From: Sipunculus nudus
Lineage: Eukaryota > Annelida > Sipuncula > Golfingiida > Sipunculidae
Length of the DNA: 64,000 bases
Assembly (NCBI GenBank): GCA_026874595.1
Contig: CM049313.1
Coordinates: forward strand, 46,880,159 to 46,944,158
Reading direction: 5' to 3'
Of the stretch, positions 1-12,764 are shown piece by piece. Position 1 is the stretch's first letter. Each line of letters begins with the position of its first letter. A program made the translations under genes and the position numbers. The notes under the pieces are model-generated. The model did not search any database, was not told the DNA's origin, and saw only the letters and a list, made by a program, of their open reading frames with translations.

Positions 1-36
1 GACTATAGCTCAGATGACTTATAGTCAGCTGAGCTA
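1..36 (-). mobile_element. 5' end of hairpin-ended element, family A, running off the left edge
   Basis: The reverse complement of 6-36 is a 31-bp imperfect hairpin with outer stem TAGCTCAG/CTGAGCTA. It matches 14764-14794 at all but one loop base, and the T-rich flank also matches. The body would lie left of the window. This is the 5' terminus of a third copy of the family described at 14764-17687. Confidence 0.75.
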
Positions 37-1276
37 AAAATCTAAATGTAATAACCCACTACTGGTTAGCACTAAAGCGTCTAAATGTAGGACCTAGTAG
101 ATATGACAACATTTGCTCATACATTGAGAAAAAGAAATGCACAGTGTCGCCTCTTGTTATTAAAATCCCTAATGGCTCTACCTTTCATCTGTAATTAGAG
201 TAACATATCTAGAGAGAACATCTTATGTTTGTAACATACTCCTTAATGAAGATTTCAGTTTCTGGCTTACATATTGAAACCTTTGCAATGTAACCAGGTA
301 TAATTTTTTTTTTTTTAGTCATTGATTCCTTGATCGGATTGTAAGCAATATTTCTCAGTTATGAACAGTTTTGTAGGTAATTTTGCTGAGGGTTAGGGAT
401 TTACCCAAGGAACACACCATTCAATTTAACAGATATTCTGGATCACTGCAATGTTTTTCAACAAGATCATTTCAAATGTAAGATAGTGTTTTTTATTTTT
501 CATCCCAACCATGTCCAAGAATCATCCACTGGCATTAGGGGCTGCAATGTTCTGGCTGCAGTGCTAACCTGTGATGCTACAATCTAGTTGGTGAATCGTG
601 ATACAATTTTCTGTGCAGCACAAAACAAGGTTTGATTAGGATCTTATCAGGGGTATAGTATGTGGCTTCTTACTATATTTTCTAGTCTCAGTATTGTGAC
701 AACTCAAAGATTTTTTTAAAGGACAAGTTAAATGGTCATTATGGTACATTTCCAGTGAAAGAAGATGAGGGTATGGTGAAACCTCTCTCTTGTGGCATTT
801 AAAAATGAAACATTTTTTAATTTAATTTTTAATTTTATATTTCATTTAAATGAGAGTTGATTAAAACAAAACAGGTTATCATCAAGCAGATATCTTCTAT
901 GCATTTTGGAGTAATCATTAAAAGCATTTTTAATACAATTTATGTTGCAAGGTGATAGTTCATCAAAACTGAGCAATAAATCCCTTCAACTAAAACAAAA
1001 ATTACTGCAGAGTATTCGAACAAATAACACTATGTGTTTTTTTTGTATGACAGCTGAGGTGTAGTACGTAACATGCAGTTCTGCACTGACTTTAAATGAA
1101 TGCTAGTTTCTTCTTATGAGAGGATATGTTCCAAATAGTGAATGAATTCAATGTCCACAATAGTCAGCCATGAACTAGAAAAATACAGAGCCATGACTAT
1201 TAATTGAAAAATGAATGATAAAACCACAGGAACAATAAGAAACAGCCGAGACTGAACAGTTTACTTACAAGCCTAC
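37..1276. other. AT-rich DNA without recognisable features
   Basis: No splice-bounded open frame, repeat unit or inverted repeat was seen. It may be intron of the minus-strand gene whose first exon is suggested at 1356-1277. Confidence 0.5.
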
Positions 1277-1356
1277 CTTTTCTGGTTATCCCATAATCTT
1301 TTACGCTCCCGAGGCAGCGGAAATCTTGCACTTCTAAAGAAGCAACTGATTTTCAT
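1277..1356 (-). CDS. Candidate first coding exon of a minus-strand gene leaving the window
   Basis: On the minus strand an ATG at 1356 opens 26 codons and two bases (MKISCFFRSARFPLPRERKR followed by LWDNQKR). The frame ends at AAAAG|GTAGGC, an acceptable donor; a second donor-like site, CTT|GTAAGT, lies about 10 bases downstream. The exon sits at the edge of the CpG-rich block 1290-1600, as a first exon behind a promoter would. The peptide is strongly basic and I do not recognise it. Later exons would be left of position 1. Against it: the frame is short, the donor is not optimal, and no TATA box or initiator was identified. What is seen is an open frame, a donor and composition; the gene itself is inference. 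Confidence 0.3.
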
Positions 1357-1600
1357 GCTGCCAGCTTTGACCGTTTATGATATATTTAGACACCAGATGG
1401 CGGTTCGTTGTCTGCTGAAATAAACGTGTGTTTGATGTGACAAGCAGCCAACCAGATGCCGATAAACAAATACTCGACAGGCATCCTGGCTCCGCCCATA
1501 GCTGCGCTTCAACAGTTTACGGTCGAATTTTAATTGCTCCCTCTGTATTATCGCATCATCGACCAGTTTGATTATGACATTATGAATGTGTTAGCGTAGC
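1290..1600 (-). promoter_or_regulatory. CpG-rich block, possible promoter
   Basis: More than ten CpG dinucleotides occur in about 300 bp, while neighbouring kilobases have very few. It includes a GC-box-like GGGCGG (minus strand, near 1495) and a TGACCGTTTATG/AACGTG-rich segment. Retained CpG in a CpG-poor genome suggests an unmethylated promoter or first exon. Which strand it serves is inferred only from the frame at 1356-1277. Confidence 0.35.
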
Positions 1601-2117
1601 CATGTATCTTCTGTCTGCAGAACTGAAACCAGACAGCAAGGTGTGAACGCAGCCTTTATTGTTACCTTTCGTTTGAATTACAGCTCACCAGCCGGGCATT
1701 CTATGTGCCTGAGGCCCTAAGCAAACCATGTCTGGGGCAATTCTCTCTGAGCCTGTGGCCTTTTCAGACGGTTACCTGTGCAATAAGCTGTCACTCAAAA
1801 CGAAATGAACATGATTGGCTCGGTGTATTCCTCACTTGGCTGTGTCTTCCAGCACAAGGTCTCATCTGATTTGACAAAAGTACAATGCTCCCCTCTGGTG
1901 TAGCAATTCAGGATATGAGCGTAATAATCTTTAAATAAGACAAGATCTCAGACAGGGTCATTGTGAAGAAACTCTTGACCTTTAACAAATGGCAACATCA
2001 AAGTGGCTTAATGAGGATAATATAAGAAATGTGAAAAAAGTATTTAAATCATCTATCACCACAATACTGTCACATAAATACCAATTAAATTACATCTTAG
2101 CCCATTCCAGAGTAGGG

Positions 2118-2290
2118 GCGGATCCAGGATTAAGGAAAAGGGGGGTCCAACCCAGAGGACAAATGAAAAAAAGGTCCTCAGGTCTGAAATAGGAGGGGTC
2201 CAGGTGGCAAAATTTTGTCTGAAGCCCTTAAAACACATTGTTTCTGATGACCCCCTGGAACCCCCCTCCCCCCCCCCCCCCTGGATCTGC
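2118..2290. mobile_element. MITE-like element with GCGGATCCAGG termini
   Basis: The 173-bp block starts GCGGATCCAGG and ends CCTGGATCTGC, which is 10/11 the inverse. Both termini are followed inward by G- or C-runs and a GGTCCA/TGGAAC motif. A C14 run (2268-2281) abuts the right terminus. No clear target duplication was found. The GGATCCAGGGGGG terminus is one I associate with interspersed repeats of marine invertebrates (recollection). Confidence 0.5.
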
Positions 2291-2522
2291 TTCTGCAGAG
2301 TATACAGTCCACAAAAAAATGGCTATATGTCTGCTCCTGGTACATGGTAGAATGTAGAACAGACCTTTACTTATGCTCCTTATGCAGTGGTTATATACTG
2401 GTATCATCCCCGATCTGTCTTGTTCTACCTGCGCTTTGTATAGGAAGTTTTTCTGGGTTACGCCACCAGAGCTGGCACAAAGCAAAACATTGCGACACCT
2501 GCTCTCGTTGGTCTAATTACAC

Positions 2523-2611
2523 TGCCGCAAAAATTTGGTCTGAAGACCTTCAAAACAGGTTGCGGTGGCCAAAAAAGGGGTTCCTGGACCTCCCCTCTGG
2601 AACCGCTTCTG
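2523..2611. mobile_element. Partial second copy of the GGATCCAGG MITE-like repeat
   Basis: The segment GCAAAAATTTGGTCTGAAGA, then CCTTCAAAACA, matches the inner part of 2118-2290 (GCAAAATTTTGTCTGAAGCC, then CTTAAAACA). It ends in CTGGAACCGCTTCTG, against CTGGATCTGCTTCTG in the first copy. The left end is missing. It lies 230 bp downstream in the same orientation. Confidence 0.5.
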
Positions 2612-3852
2612 AGCATGGTGTTTACTTTTCAAGTATTTTACAAACATTAGGAATATTAAAATTTGTTTATTGACATGAAAAACAGTTGGAAGTTGTTTAT
2701 AGAAATTTTAAATTCTTTAAAACTGTGGGTGAGCACCACTGTAGCAGAAATTTGAGACAAATAAAGAATATTCACCAAGATACACATGTGTGGGAGCTCA
2801 ACATATCCTATCACTGGAGAAACCTTTAGGGCAACCTATCCAAATTTAGATTTAGGAAGTTTGGGGAGAGGGTTTATTGGGGATACAAGAGTACAAACAC
2901 CAGAGTAATCGTATTCTAGAAATATTACTTTATCAAGGTCACCTTTGCTGGTGACTTTGCATTATTTTATCAATTTTTCAAACATCACATAAAAGTAGCA
3001 GTGGGGAAGCCCTGCGTTGATCATGTGTCAATGGGTAATTGGTATGGCAGCAAGGCCAAAATTAGATGAACCATGGCCAAAAACGGATGATATCAGAGCG
3101 AAGTCAAGGCTCTTGACCTCTTGGGCATGCCCTGTCAAACACTGAAGGCCTACCAAATTCAAGATGGCTGACCTTTAACCTGAACTCAATGTTATAATTT
3201 AATTTCAGAAGATGAATACTGGTCTCTATCCCCTGTGGTACCAAAGGCAGTGACTTTCATTCCCACAGCAGTTTTATTTAAAATAGAAGTCAAGCTTTTT
3301 TCATTGTTATCTCTGCCAACAAAAATTAAAAGGTCATACTTTAACCCATGTCTCTCAATCTATTTTTTACTTGCCAAAAATCTTTGTAAAAGAGTTTTAA
3401 AATGAATTTTGTGGACGAGCGTACCTTGAGGAAAGCAAAAGCTGATTAAATTTCAAGAGATGTGTCAGACAGGGAAAAGTCGAGGAATTCAGTGAAAAGG
3501 CAGGGAATATGACTGACCCAAAAAAGAGAATGCTAAAGGCAGTTATATTTTGTATCAAAACTAAATGGGACATATATGCACTGATGATGTATGTAATACA
3601 TGCACTTCTATCTCAGTTCATGTTTTCACTCACTGTAACCCCTTTCACTGCAACATTATAAACTAACTGCCAGGAAAAAAGTCAGTATATTACCAATAAT
3701 ATATGAAAGTACATCAGGGAAAATCAGAATACTTTTTTTTATGAAAATCTGGGAACCCTGTCAAAAGAGGTCTGCAAGAAAATTGTACAGGATTACTAAA
3801 TTCTCCTGAAAGAAAGAGTCCAGAAAATGAATTTTGATTTTTTCCAGCAGTG
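2612..3852. other. AT-rich DNA without recognisable features
   Basis: No coding, RNA or repeat signal could be supported. Short frames are interrupted and lack splice-site context. Confidence 0.5.
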
Positions 3853-4365
3853 ATGTCAGACTCAAGTCCAGACTTGGACTCAGGTCCACCTTTCCAAGGA
3901 CTTGGACTTGGAGTCAAAGGTTTTTGTTTTGTACTTAGACTTGAAATCAGACTGAGTCCATTTTGAGTCAAATGAAAAATGCTCCGTTACATACCAAAAA
4001 GACTTATACACATGCACAAATTATCAACAGAATACTAGGCATACAAGGTTAGACTATATTAACAAAGCTTTAGTTTGACATACGGAGCTATATAATTTAA
4101 AACATTTGCGTAAAAGGCGAGTATAAATTAGTGCTAAAAAATACAAAGGATAATCTAAAATATCTATTTAAATTTCTTTAAAAAAAGAGATGTATATTCC
4201 ACTCAGACTCTGTGTAGTACTTGGCTTCAAAGTGACTCGGACACAAAGAAACTGGAATTGGACTCCAACCTTAAATACTCAAACTTTATTTGACTCAAAT
4301 GGCCTGGACTCAGACCTGCACTCATGTAGACTCAGATGTTGTGGACTCCACTACAACACAGGTTT
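3853..4365. repeat. Degenerate GACTTGGACTC repeat, two blocks
   Basis: Two blocks (3853-3972 and 4196-4365) are built of imperfect GACTCAAGTCC / GACTTGGACTC motifs in both orientations, separated by about 220 bp of unrelated AT-rich DNA. A third block is at 30771-30862. The inverse relation of the motifs suggests the decayed ends of one foldback-type element, but no exact terminal inverted repeat can be set. Confidence 0.45.
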
Positions 4366-5098
4366 CTGGAGCTAATCTGGATTCAGATACGGAAACAGGA
4401 TCATTTTTGCCAATTTGTACTTTGCATCATTTTTGTTGCTCTGACAATTAGGGACCCAACCAACCCATACAGACTGGCAAAACAATTAAGTCATATAAAA
4501 AACTGTAGTGAATCTCATTAGGAATCAAATCTTGTACTCATTATTTTACAATAATGCATCACTAACAAGTATCATGTCACTTTTAAAACAGACCAACCAT
4601 TAAATATGTTTCTTTACTTGCTAACAACTCCCACTCGGCGTAAAAAAAAATCCATGATAATTTGGCATATCAGTAAATTTCCCTGAACATTTGTTCATGG
4701 AATTTCTGGCAAATGACTAGCATTTTTCCCATGCGTTGTGTGACTGACAGCTTTCTCATACAAGCCACAAGAAGAATTTAGTATCATATAGATGGGGAAT
4801 TAAATTATTTTATCTCTACAGGTTTTTTGTTGTGCTAATTTCTAACTCGGAACAAAATATCAGTTGCTTTCCACAGCAATATCTTTGCAATATATTCTAT
4901 GGTCAACCACTGGTGTGCAGTTTTTGAAATGACTGCTGTCAAGACTCAAAGATAAGCACTACCAGTTAAGTTTCAGTGCCTATACTGAGTTGTGTACTCA
5001 TGGCTAGTTTGTACTTCTAACCAAGAAAAGAAATATCCCACTATGGACATCTGGCGGAGGAATTTGACACTACTGTGGCAGGTGGATATAGACGATTA

Positions 5099-5231
5099 TA
5101 TATGGGAGGTGCTTTGAATAAAAAGCATGCACTTGTAATGATTAAATACAGGAGGTGCTCTGAATAAAAATCTTGCACTTGTAATGATTAAATATGGGGA
5201 GTGCTATGTATAGAAATTCTGCACTTAAAAT
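5099..5231. repeat. 47-bp tandem repeat, about 2.8 copies
   Basis: The unit begins GGGAGGTGCTTTGAATAAAA and ends GCACTTGTAATGATTAAAT. It recurs at 47-bp spacing, the third copy being most diverged and incomplete. Confidence 0.75.
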
Positions 5232-6360
5232 ATATTTTGCCTAGAGAGTATGTTCTGTATATATATCTTATTAGATGATGAAACACTGGTCTCTATTCTT
5301 TGGGATGAGAGAATGTTTATGTAGAGTTAATTGAAGTGTTGCAACTTATAATGATTTTTCTTCTGGTAATTCCCTAGTAACACTGATTGCTTCAAGTTGC
5401 TAACTTAATTGCAAAAAAAAACAGCTTCAAAGAGTCACTGATGAGCTAATTTGTCAACCAATCCTTCCCCTCTGCAAAGTCAGGCATGTGGGACTTCCTG
5501 AAAAAGCTTGTTATTTTGTTCAAATCCAAATGGGGCATAAGAAAACAGACCAATTTGTGAGGATATAGTAAGATAATCCTGAAGCCACATTTCTTAGCTA
5601 AACATCTGTTTTATCAGTCATAACCTGTCTGAATCAAACATTTTCTTTTTCTAATACTTTGCCTGATCCTGGAACAGAAATATTAATTTAAATTTGTGGT
5701 TGACCTTTATTTAAACAGTTGTAATTCTGGATTTGTTCTGTACTAAATTTAAAATTTTGTCCCTGTCAATGACAGGATTTTTGTGGTTGTGCCCATGGAA
5801 AAAAGTTTTCAAAAGCTCTGTAATATTTAAGTAAGGACTATGTACATTTTGTCAACATTTATTCAAAATGAATTCATGATATTCATATTGAATAATAAAG
5901 TTAAATATACAAACACAAGAAAAACTGGTAATAGTACAACTTAAAACTAAAATGCTTCAGTTTTTATTTGCAGACCCTGGTCCCCAATATTCAACTGCTT
6001 TAAAGTCCTATGGACCTAATTTCATGCTGAGATGCAATTAATGCCAGATAACAAGATTGTGGAGTTCTAAACTTTCTTTAAAATATACCATGTCCTGGAA
6101 CATACATTTAGGACATTTTTATACCTTCCCAACAATAACAGTCCATGACCTTTATGTGACACGGTCTGTTGAATGAGAAAGATAGTATCCATACAATTAG
6201 AATTATATATTATTATCATGGATTTCAAGTTTTTGTTTATATCATTATCAGGATAAAGAACCAAATCACTTGTCATATCATATAGGTAAGACTGTAAATA
6301 GACTAAATCTCTTGGGTAATATTTAAATTTTATCATTTTCCTTGAATGTTCAGTTACAAT
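5232..6360. other. AT-rich DNA without recognisable features
   Basis: Nothing supportable was seen. The 98-codon minus frame at 6067-6363 has low-complexity AT-driven composition and no splice context. Confidence 0.45.
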
Positions 6361-6361
6361 C

Positions 6362-6425
6362 ACACTGGAGACCTTACTGGTTCAGAGCTCAAGATGCCTT
6401 AACTACCAGGCTACATCCTATATTC
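6362..6425 (-). mobile_element. Possible decayed tRNA-SINE head
   Basis: The minus strand reads TAGCCTGGTAGTTAAGGC, which is A-box-like, then about 25 bases later AGGTCTCCAGTGTGATTG, which is B-box-like. Spacing fits a tRNA-derived pol III promoter, but the downstream body cannot be matched to the other SINEs here. Confidence 0.25.
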
Positions 6426-6730
6426 TAGTGATGAATCCATGCAGTATTTGAAATAAATAATTTAAAAATACTCAGACATTTTTAAACAATCTCATTCATA
6501 TAGATTAAACCAAAATTTTAGTTAAATTATAGAATTTATGAGAAAAAATATTACCACACTTTGATCCTTAAGGAATTTAGTCACTGAAAATCTAGTATAT
6601 AATTTATTCAATGGGATTGAGATAATATTTTCAAATATATAACTTCAAACAATACAATGTGATGGTTGGGATAACCTTGACTATATCTATAGCTGCTCCT
6701 GCAGACAGTATCGTCTTAGTAAACTAAACC

Positions 6731-7118
6731 AAGGAGTTTTTCTGGTTTGATTTATGGTTAGGTCAAAGAATACAGTTTAATCAATCTATTTTTCGCTGTC
6801 CTACACATCTCTATAAACCTACATTTACCAAGACTTTTTACCAGGCCTCTAATTAGAACACAGACTAAAATGAAAATTGTTAAACCACTCAGCATCTTGA
6901 AACTGGGGTTGACTGTAATTCTGCAGGCATAAGACAGCGAGGAGTTTTTCTGGTTTGATAAAAGAATACAGTTTCATCAATCTAGTTTTTGCTGTCCTAA
7001 ACAACTCTATAAACCTACATTTACCATGACATTTTACCAGGCCTCTAATTAGAACACAGACTAAAATGAGAAATGTTCAACCACTCAGCATCTTGTAACT
7101 GGGGTTGGCATAAGACAA
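6731..7118. repeat. Tandem duplication of about 208 bp
   Basis: The segment from AGGAGTTTTTCTGGTTTGAT through CCACTCAGCATCTTG to CTGGGGTTG is present twice (from 6731 and from 6940). Identity is high apart from small indels. Each copy is followed by GCATAAGACA. It is a simple two-copy segmental duplication with no coding content. Confidence 0.85.
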
Positions 7119-8138
7119 CCTTAAACGTAATTAATTATGTTGTTTTAATTGAAGAACCTGATCAGGCCATCCACAAGAAACTAATATAACATTTTCATTA
7201 GATTTCAAAATGAAATTATCACAGTTAACAACACTATTTGCTCTATGACATCATTTTTCCTAAATTTACCTAATTACAGTATAATTAATGCCTGATTCAA
7301 AAGGACTAACTGATTGATAAATGGCTTAATAATTAATCATATACCTGTCATTATAACCTGTTAACTTTTTTAATATGTGACATTAGCTTACACTAAAACC
7401 TATTCCTCTTTGTCTTTTGAAATACAGTCGCCCTAAATTACCTTTTTATATTTCATTTTATATAAAGCTCCCGCCTTGCCTTTCACAGCCAATGTCTCAA
7501 TATTTACAAAATCTGGCCATATATCACACTTCTTCCACTCTTCACAGTAACAGCTTCTCTAATGTTTCCCTTAAAACCCTTCCTAAATAGCCGGAAAAAC
7601 ATTGTACAGTCATAATTCCATTTATGTCCTCCCTTGTATGGAAAAACAGCAGACTGACACACAGAATAAATGTGTCAATTAAATCTTGAAGAGGGACATT
7701 ACTGAGGCTGGTATCAATTTAATTATGCAGAACTTGTTCATCCTCTTGGCAAAGGTATTTACACAATCCTTTGAACTATGCTAACTAGAACCTGAAACTT
7801 GCTGGGAATACTGTGCTATGGAGAAAACTGACAGCTTGGGTCAGTTTTATGGCTGTAATGATGGATTTAGTTAAGATATGATATAATCATACTGAGATAC
7901 TCTGCTAATAAAAGGGTCATGATACAATACATACCTGAGGCATATTCTGGTTTATATCTAAAGCAATTAAATGTTCTTCTTGTTTATAATAATTGAGTTA
8001 ACTAAACCTCAATTTTTTTCCAAACCATAAATTCAGTTTTAGCTGGTCTGACGAGAATCCACCACAAAGTTTCCCAATAATGACATCTTTCCTTACAATA
8101 TACAGTGGTTGCTGTAATGTTTGCAAAGTTTCAAATTT
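7119..8138. other. AT-rich DNA without recognisable features
   Basis: No feature could be supported. Confidence 0.45.
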
Positions 8139-8345
8139 GTGATATCTGTGAAAAGGGAAATATCCAGAAAATGAAACCTTCAGGAATAAGAAGTAAAGGC
8201 AAATGGAAAGGTGAAAGACTGATATTGAATATTATAATTATACATCTTGTATGTTTATAGATTGCTACTTTAAATGATATCAGGACTTTCAAATTATCTG
8301 CTATTAAAATGAACAAAAACCTCAACTTGTTCAATGTTTATTATA
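8139..8345 (+). repeat. Interspersed repeat family C, copy 1
   Basis: It shares AAAATGAAACCTTCA, AATAAGAAG and ACTTTAAATGATATCAGGAC, then TTTCAAAT, with 40073-40255 in the same order and spacing. Two diverged copies 32 kb apart in the same orientation make a dispersed family. It has no terminal structure or coding content I can assign. Confidence 0.6.
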
Positions 8346-8600
8346 TATTCAGCATGCAGGCTCAAAAATGATGAGACCAATTTCCATGGAACATTGTGGC
8401 AGGCTCGGACAAGGGCTATTAAAGTTTGTTGCAGATCCAGATTATAAAAGAAACAGATCTTGCAGAGTTGCTTTGCCTTTGCAGAATGTGCTCCAATGAG
8501 AACTCTCTAGTTTTGATCAGTTTTTGCCTCAACTGCTTTCTTATGATCCATCCCTTCAGAAAATGTTTTTCTTACCAAAGCTGTGTTTCCATGTGTGCAT

Positions 8601-8826
8601 ATATCACATTGGAGATTACAATCCAGTAGGATCGGAAATTCCACTTGGGTAGATCATAACTGGGACCTCTACTAGGAGAGATCACAATTGGGATCTCTAA
8701 CTGGCTTGAGTCTAGTAGAATTACCATTGTAATTTCTCCTTGACTCAAGCCAGTAAAGATTCCAATCATGATCTCCCCTGGTTGAATTTTTTATCCTACT
8801 GGATTGTAATCTCCATGGTGATATAT
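8601..8826. mobile_element. Foldback (MITE-like) element with perfect 22-bp inverted arms
   Basis: GGAGATTACAATCCAGTAGG plus AT at 8611-8632 is repeated exactly in inverse at 8793-8814. Weaker pairing continues outward (ATATATCAC / GTGATATAT) and inward over nearly the whole length, including GGCTTGAGTC at 8703 against GACTCAAGCC at 8743. Almost the whole 225 bp can fold into one hairpin. Confidence 0.8.
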
Positions 8827-10897
8827 ACATGGTCTTCCTCAAATGATGGTGGAGTGCTGTTATTTTATCCCAAATCCCTGTGTTCATGCAGGCGCTATGC
8901 ATGAAATTGCTCCTATGATGGCTTTCACATATATACGCACATACTGATATATTACACTGGTAGACACATGGAAACAAAACAGTTACAAACTCATATGAGC
9001 AATTTTCCACATATTCACACCTATGACACGTGAAAACTGATTTCAAATACATCACCTATTTATGGCACACAATAGGAAATTAAGATTTTTTTTACATTTT
9101 CAAAACTACATGTGGAAAAAACTCATCTGTGGTAATATATGGCCTACTGGTTATTGGGTCAGAAACCTTGAATTTTTTTTGTTATTTAAAAACAGTGTCC
9201 CTGACATGTCTTCCAACTATTATGTTCTGAAAAAGTGCTGCATCTTTAAACAAGTATTTATTGAAAAAGTTCAGAGATGCACTGACAAAACACATTACTG
9301 CGTTAATTAAGCCTATGATAAGGCAGGTGATTTCCGCCTTATTTTCAAATAAATCAAATCATTAATCAATTAATATCTGCATCAAAAGACTAGAGATGAT
9401 ACTTGAGATATTTCTGAGGAGTGATGTATACCTTTGATGTAGAATATAGGGTATGCCCTAAGTCAGAACCCTGATGGACAATCACTTTAAAGTAAGCTAC
9501 ATGAAAGATCTGACCTTTCTTTGCAACATCTAGCATGATGCCCATCAAAGGTAGGAGCATCCTGGTAAAATCATACTCCTAAGGTCTGCTTCTACCTGTT
9601 GATGAGGTATGGATCGCATCATCAACATGATAAGGAGTCTCAGAATAGAGGATGGCTCTTTTTCATCCCTCATATCTTCTCATTAAGATCTGCATCTGGG
9701 GCAATATGGTATATTTCCCACTCTTTTAACCTTACATGATCAATAAATCATTAATCCTTATAAGCAGTCAAGTGTTTTTTATGAACTCTCACAACATTAA
9801 GTAGTACACCTCAAGATTGTTCAAAGCTGCCAATGTCTTTTTTGCAAAATAATTATTCTCCCCCAAAAAATCTAATAAAGCATCTGATTAAATCCAGCTA
9901 TAATTCAGCAACCTTACCATTAACTTTGTGTAATTTCTGGCTCATTTTGTGTACATATTAATTTACTCTATGTAATTCCCGTTGAGAAAAGTTTTTACAA
10001 CCCCCTTGTGGGTGATGTAATAGCTTGTTTATCTATAAGCTGCCAGTCAGACATGTAGCAATGTTGACAAATAGAAAAACAATGTAGCTTTAGGTGTTTG
10101 CCTGCATATTGTGGGAAAGTTGAAAGGTCACTCTCTGCAGAAAAAACCCTTTGCAAAAACTTGGTATGTCTGACTTGCTACAAGAGGTCCTTATTCAATG
10201 TATTTTGGTGATTTTGGTGGCCCCCCACATGTTATAAACACATGGATATAAACAATACAAACAGCTGGTGTGCAGAGGCACTGGTGATTTCTGGCCTATT
10301 TTTATAAAAGGTTAAAGGGATTATGTTTACTTGGTAGATGGCAGATATCAGAATAGGCCCCTTTAAGATAAAACTCAAATGACTGCGTGATCAATGTTTT
10401 ACAGTAGAGAGCATATACACTGGCCTAGGCTCAGCATATCTACTTGATCCACCTTTATCTGGATCCATGACAAAATTTAATTGGGTCTCACCTGGCCTTT
10501 TTTCTTCTCCTTCGTAAAGTTTCTTGGAAATCAGCTTAGAAGTTTGTGTACTCCTACTAACAGACACACAAACAGGCTTTGGTAAAAACATAACCTCCTT
10601 TGCAGAGGTGATGATAAGTGGGATGATTTTAATATTTTATGTTAATAATTAAAAATATATATATAACAAATGTCACCTGTGCTTATTTACTTTTATGATT
10701 ATTCCTGACGTCACTTAATTTTCCTTAAAACCTAATGACTCTTGAAGACAGTTTATGTCATCTACATGCAAGTCATCATCTATTTTAAACACAAAAATAA
10801 TTGTAAACTATAACTCGATCTGCACTCTGACTGTTGATGTGAATACATTCTCCCTATGCAAATACCAATCTGGCACCATACATTTTTCTATTACTGG

Positions 10898-10901
<4 letters not shown>
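8827..10901. other. AT-rich DNA without recognisable features
   Basis: About 2 kb with no repeat, inverted repeat or splice-bounded frame that I can support. Confidence 0.4.
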
Positions 10902-10975
<74 letters not shown>

Positions 10976-10984
10976 TATATATAT
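10902..10984. repeat. (TA)n microsatellite
   Basis: About 83 bp of alternating TA with one CAC interruption near 10969. The 81-codon frame across it (poly-Ile/Tyr) is an artefact. Confidence 0.95.
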
Positions 10985-11899
10985 TTGTTTCTATGATTAA
11001 TGTTTTTTCATAAAATAAGTTCATAAGAATTATCCATCATCCTCAAATTTCCTCCAATATCATGAAATTATATACAGGGCTGAACTGCATATTTTTTTTT
11101 TGTTAATAGTTTTAGATATACTAGATTAGCAAGTTAATCATATTACCTTACAAAAAAAATGACAAATGATAAAATGAAGCAATTTACTTGTTGTATATAT
11201 TTGGGCGACTTATATATTGATAAATGATGATAATGATGAATTTTGATAATGATAAATGTTCCATACTAGCAACATTGCCAGACCTAATGAGTCTGCTTCA
11301 GTACAGACTTATACCCAAATTTAGGTCACCATCTCAGAGTATGAACTTGAATCAAGTAGGAAAGAGGCAAATACAATTAGCTTCACTGTCAAACAGATCG
11401 TCAGAATTCTTTATTATTTATGAATAATCCATAAAAAAACCGGCATCCCTCAAAGTTTTCAAAGTCTTTGCTGAAAGAATCTGTGACAAGGTATACAAAC
11501 ATCCATCGATCAACAAAGCCCCAGAAATTGATTTCCACTTGATTGTTAGGCGCCTAAAACAGTTTCATAATGAACAGACACAGAGCAGATGACTGATGAT
11601 ACTAAAATTACAAGGCAACCACGGTGACAGGGTCATTAATCAATGTATCAATTATCATGATTTCCCATGCTGAGATGACTACATTCATAGTGAATTTCAT
11701 ACCAAAAAGGATATCAGACTGGGAAATATCCTGGCTCAAAGCACCGAGCTAGTTAACCTCAAGTGATTGGAAAACTCTGTCAGATATCTTAATAGAGACA
11801 TCTTTTTTACTTCAATGACATTATTGAGGGCCAAGATGTATATGCTGTACGTATCATGATACTGTTTCTGTTCAAAGAACACCAGGTGATTGACAAAGA
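10985..11899. other. Unannotated DNA; moderately complex 11430-11770
   Basis: The segment 11430-11770 is less AT-biased than its surroundings but shows no long frame or splice pair. No function can be given. Confidence 0.35.
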
Positions 11900-12275
11900 T
11901 GATCATATGAGGGAAAATTTCTGTGCCATGTGCTCATATTTGTGGCTTTTGCATGTGGCATTCAATGAGTAAAATACTGTGGTCAGTGTCTTTTTTTATT
12001 AAATTTTCAAAGAATATGTCTTGTGAGTGAAAATGCAATGCCATGCTCATGATTATCTTCAGTTCCAGAGTTGAAAATGCAGTTTGATGCTCCTTTTTTT
12101 GTGTTCAAGGAGTGCAGTGTTCTACAGGTGAACATGCATTAACTTGTAACTATTCTTGTGTTCAATGACTGAAGTGTTCTACAAATAAAAAATACAGTGC
12201 CTTGTTCCCATACTTGTGTCCAAAGGCAGCAGTATTCTATAAATAAAAATTGGGTGTCATGATCTCCATTATTAT
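11900..12275. repeat. Degenerate tandem repeat of about 60 bp
   Basis: Loosely related units share TTGTGTTCAA(T/G)GA, then GTGTTCTACA, then AATACAGTGCC. They are clearest as three copies at 12095-12275, while more decayed versions begin near 11930. Confidence 0.5.
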
Positions 12276-12764
12276 TTTTAAATACAGCAGTAAGATGATA
12301 ATACACTTCAGGTTTTTATGAACAATACAATATTCCATTGGCATGGAACAGCTATGAGCAGCCAAGGTGCCCTGTGACCTCACTTCATAATACTTATTAA
12401 ACGACCACGGAAGCTGCCATAATACACACATGACAAATATTTTACAAGCATATTATACAAAGAACAGACTCAAGGGAAATCTATAAGCCACGCCTAGACC
12501 TATATAATAGTCTGTTCATGGTTACCTATATTTTTTTTATAGCACACATACCAGGACCCTAAGGCCTGATAGCCTAAATTATATATAAACTACAGTACTA
12601 TTATTTATACAATGTGAACTCCAGTATGAATCTTTAGGGCATAATATGCTAAAAAACAAATTAATTGATATCTATAAATAGTTTCTATAAACTGGTATGT
12701 TTTAAAGCTGTAAAATACTGTCCCAACAAATCTATAATTATCCAGTCCCTTACGAAAATGGAAA
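12276..12764. other. AT-rich DNA without recognisable features
   Basis: No feature could be supported. Confidence 0.4.

Noticed and set aside
10755-11000. 81-codon frame ending in poly Ile/Tyr
   Set aside because: Runs through the TA microsatellite; the same applies to 63600-63863 on the minus strand.
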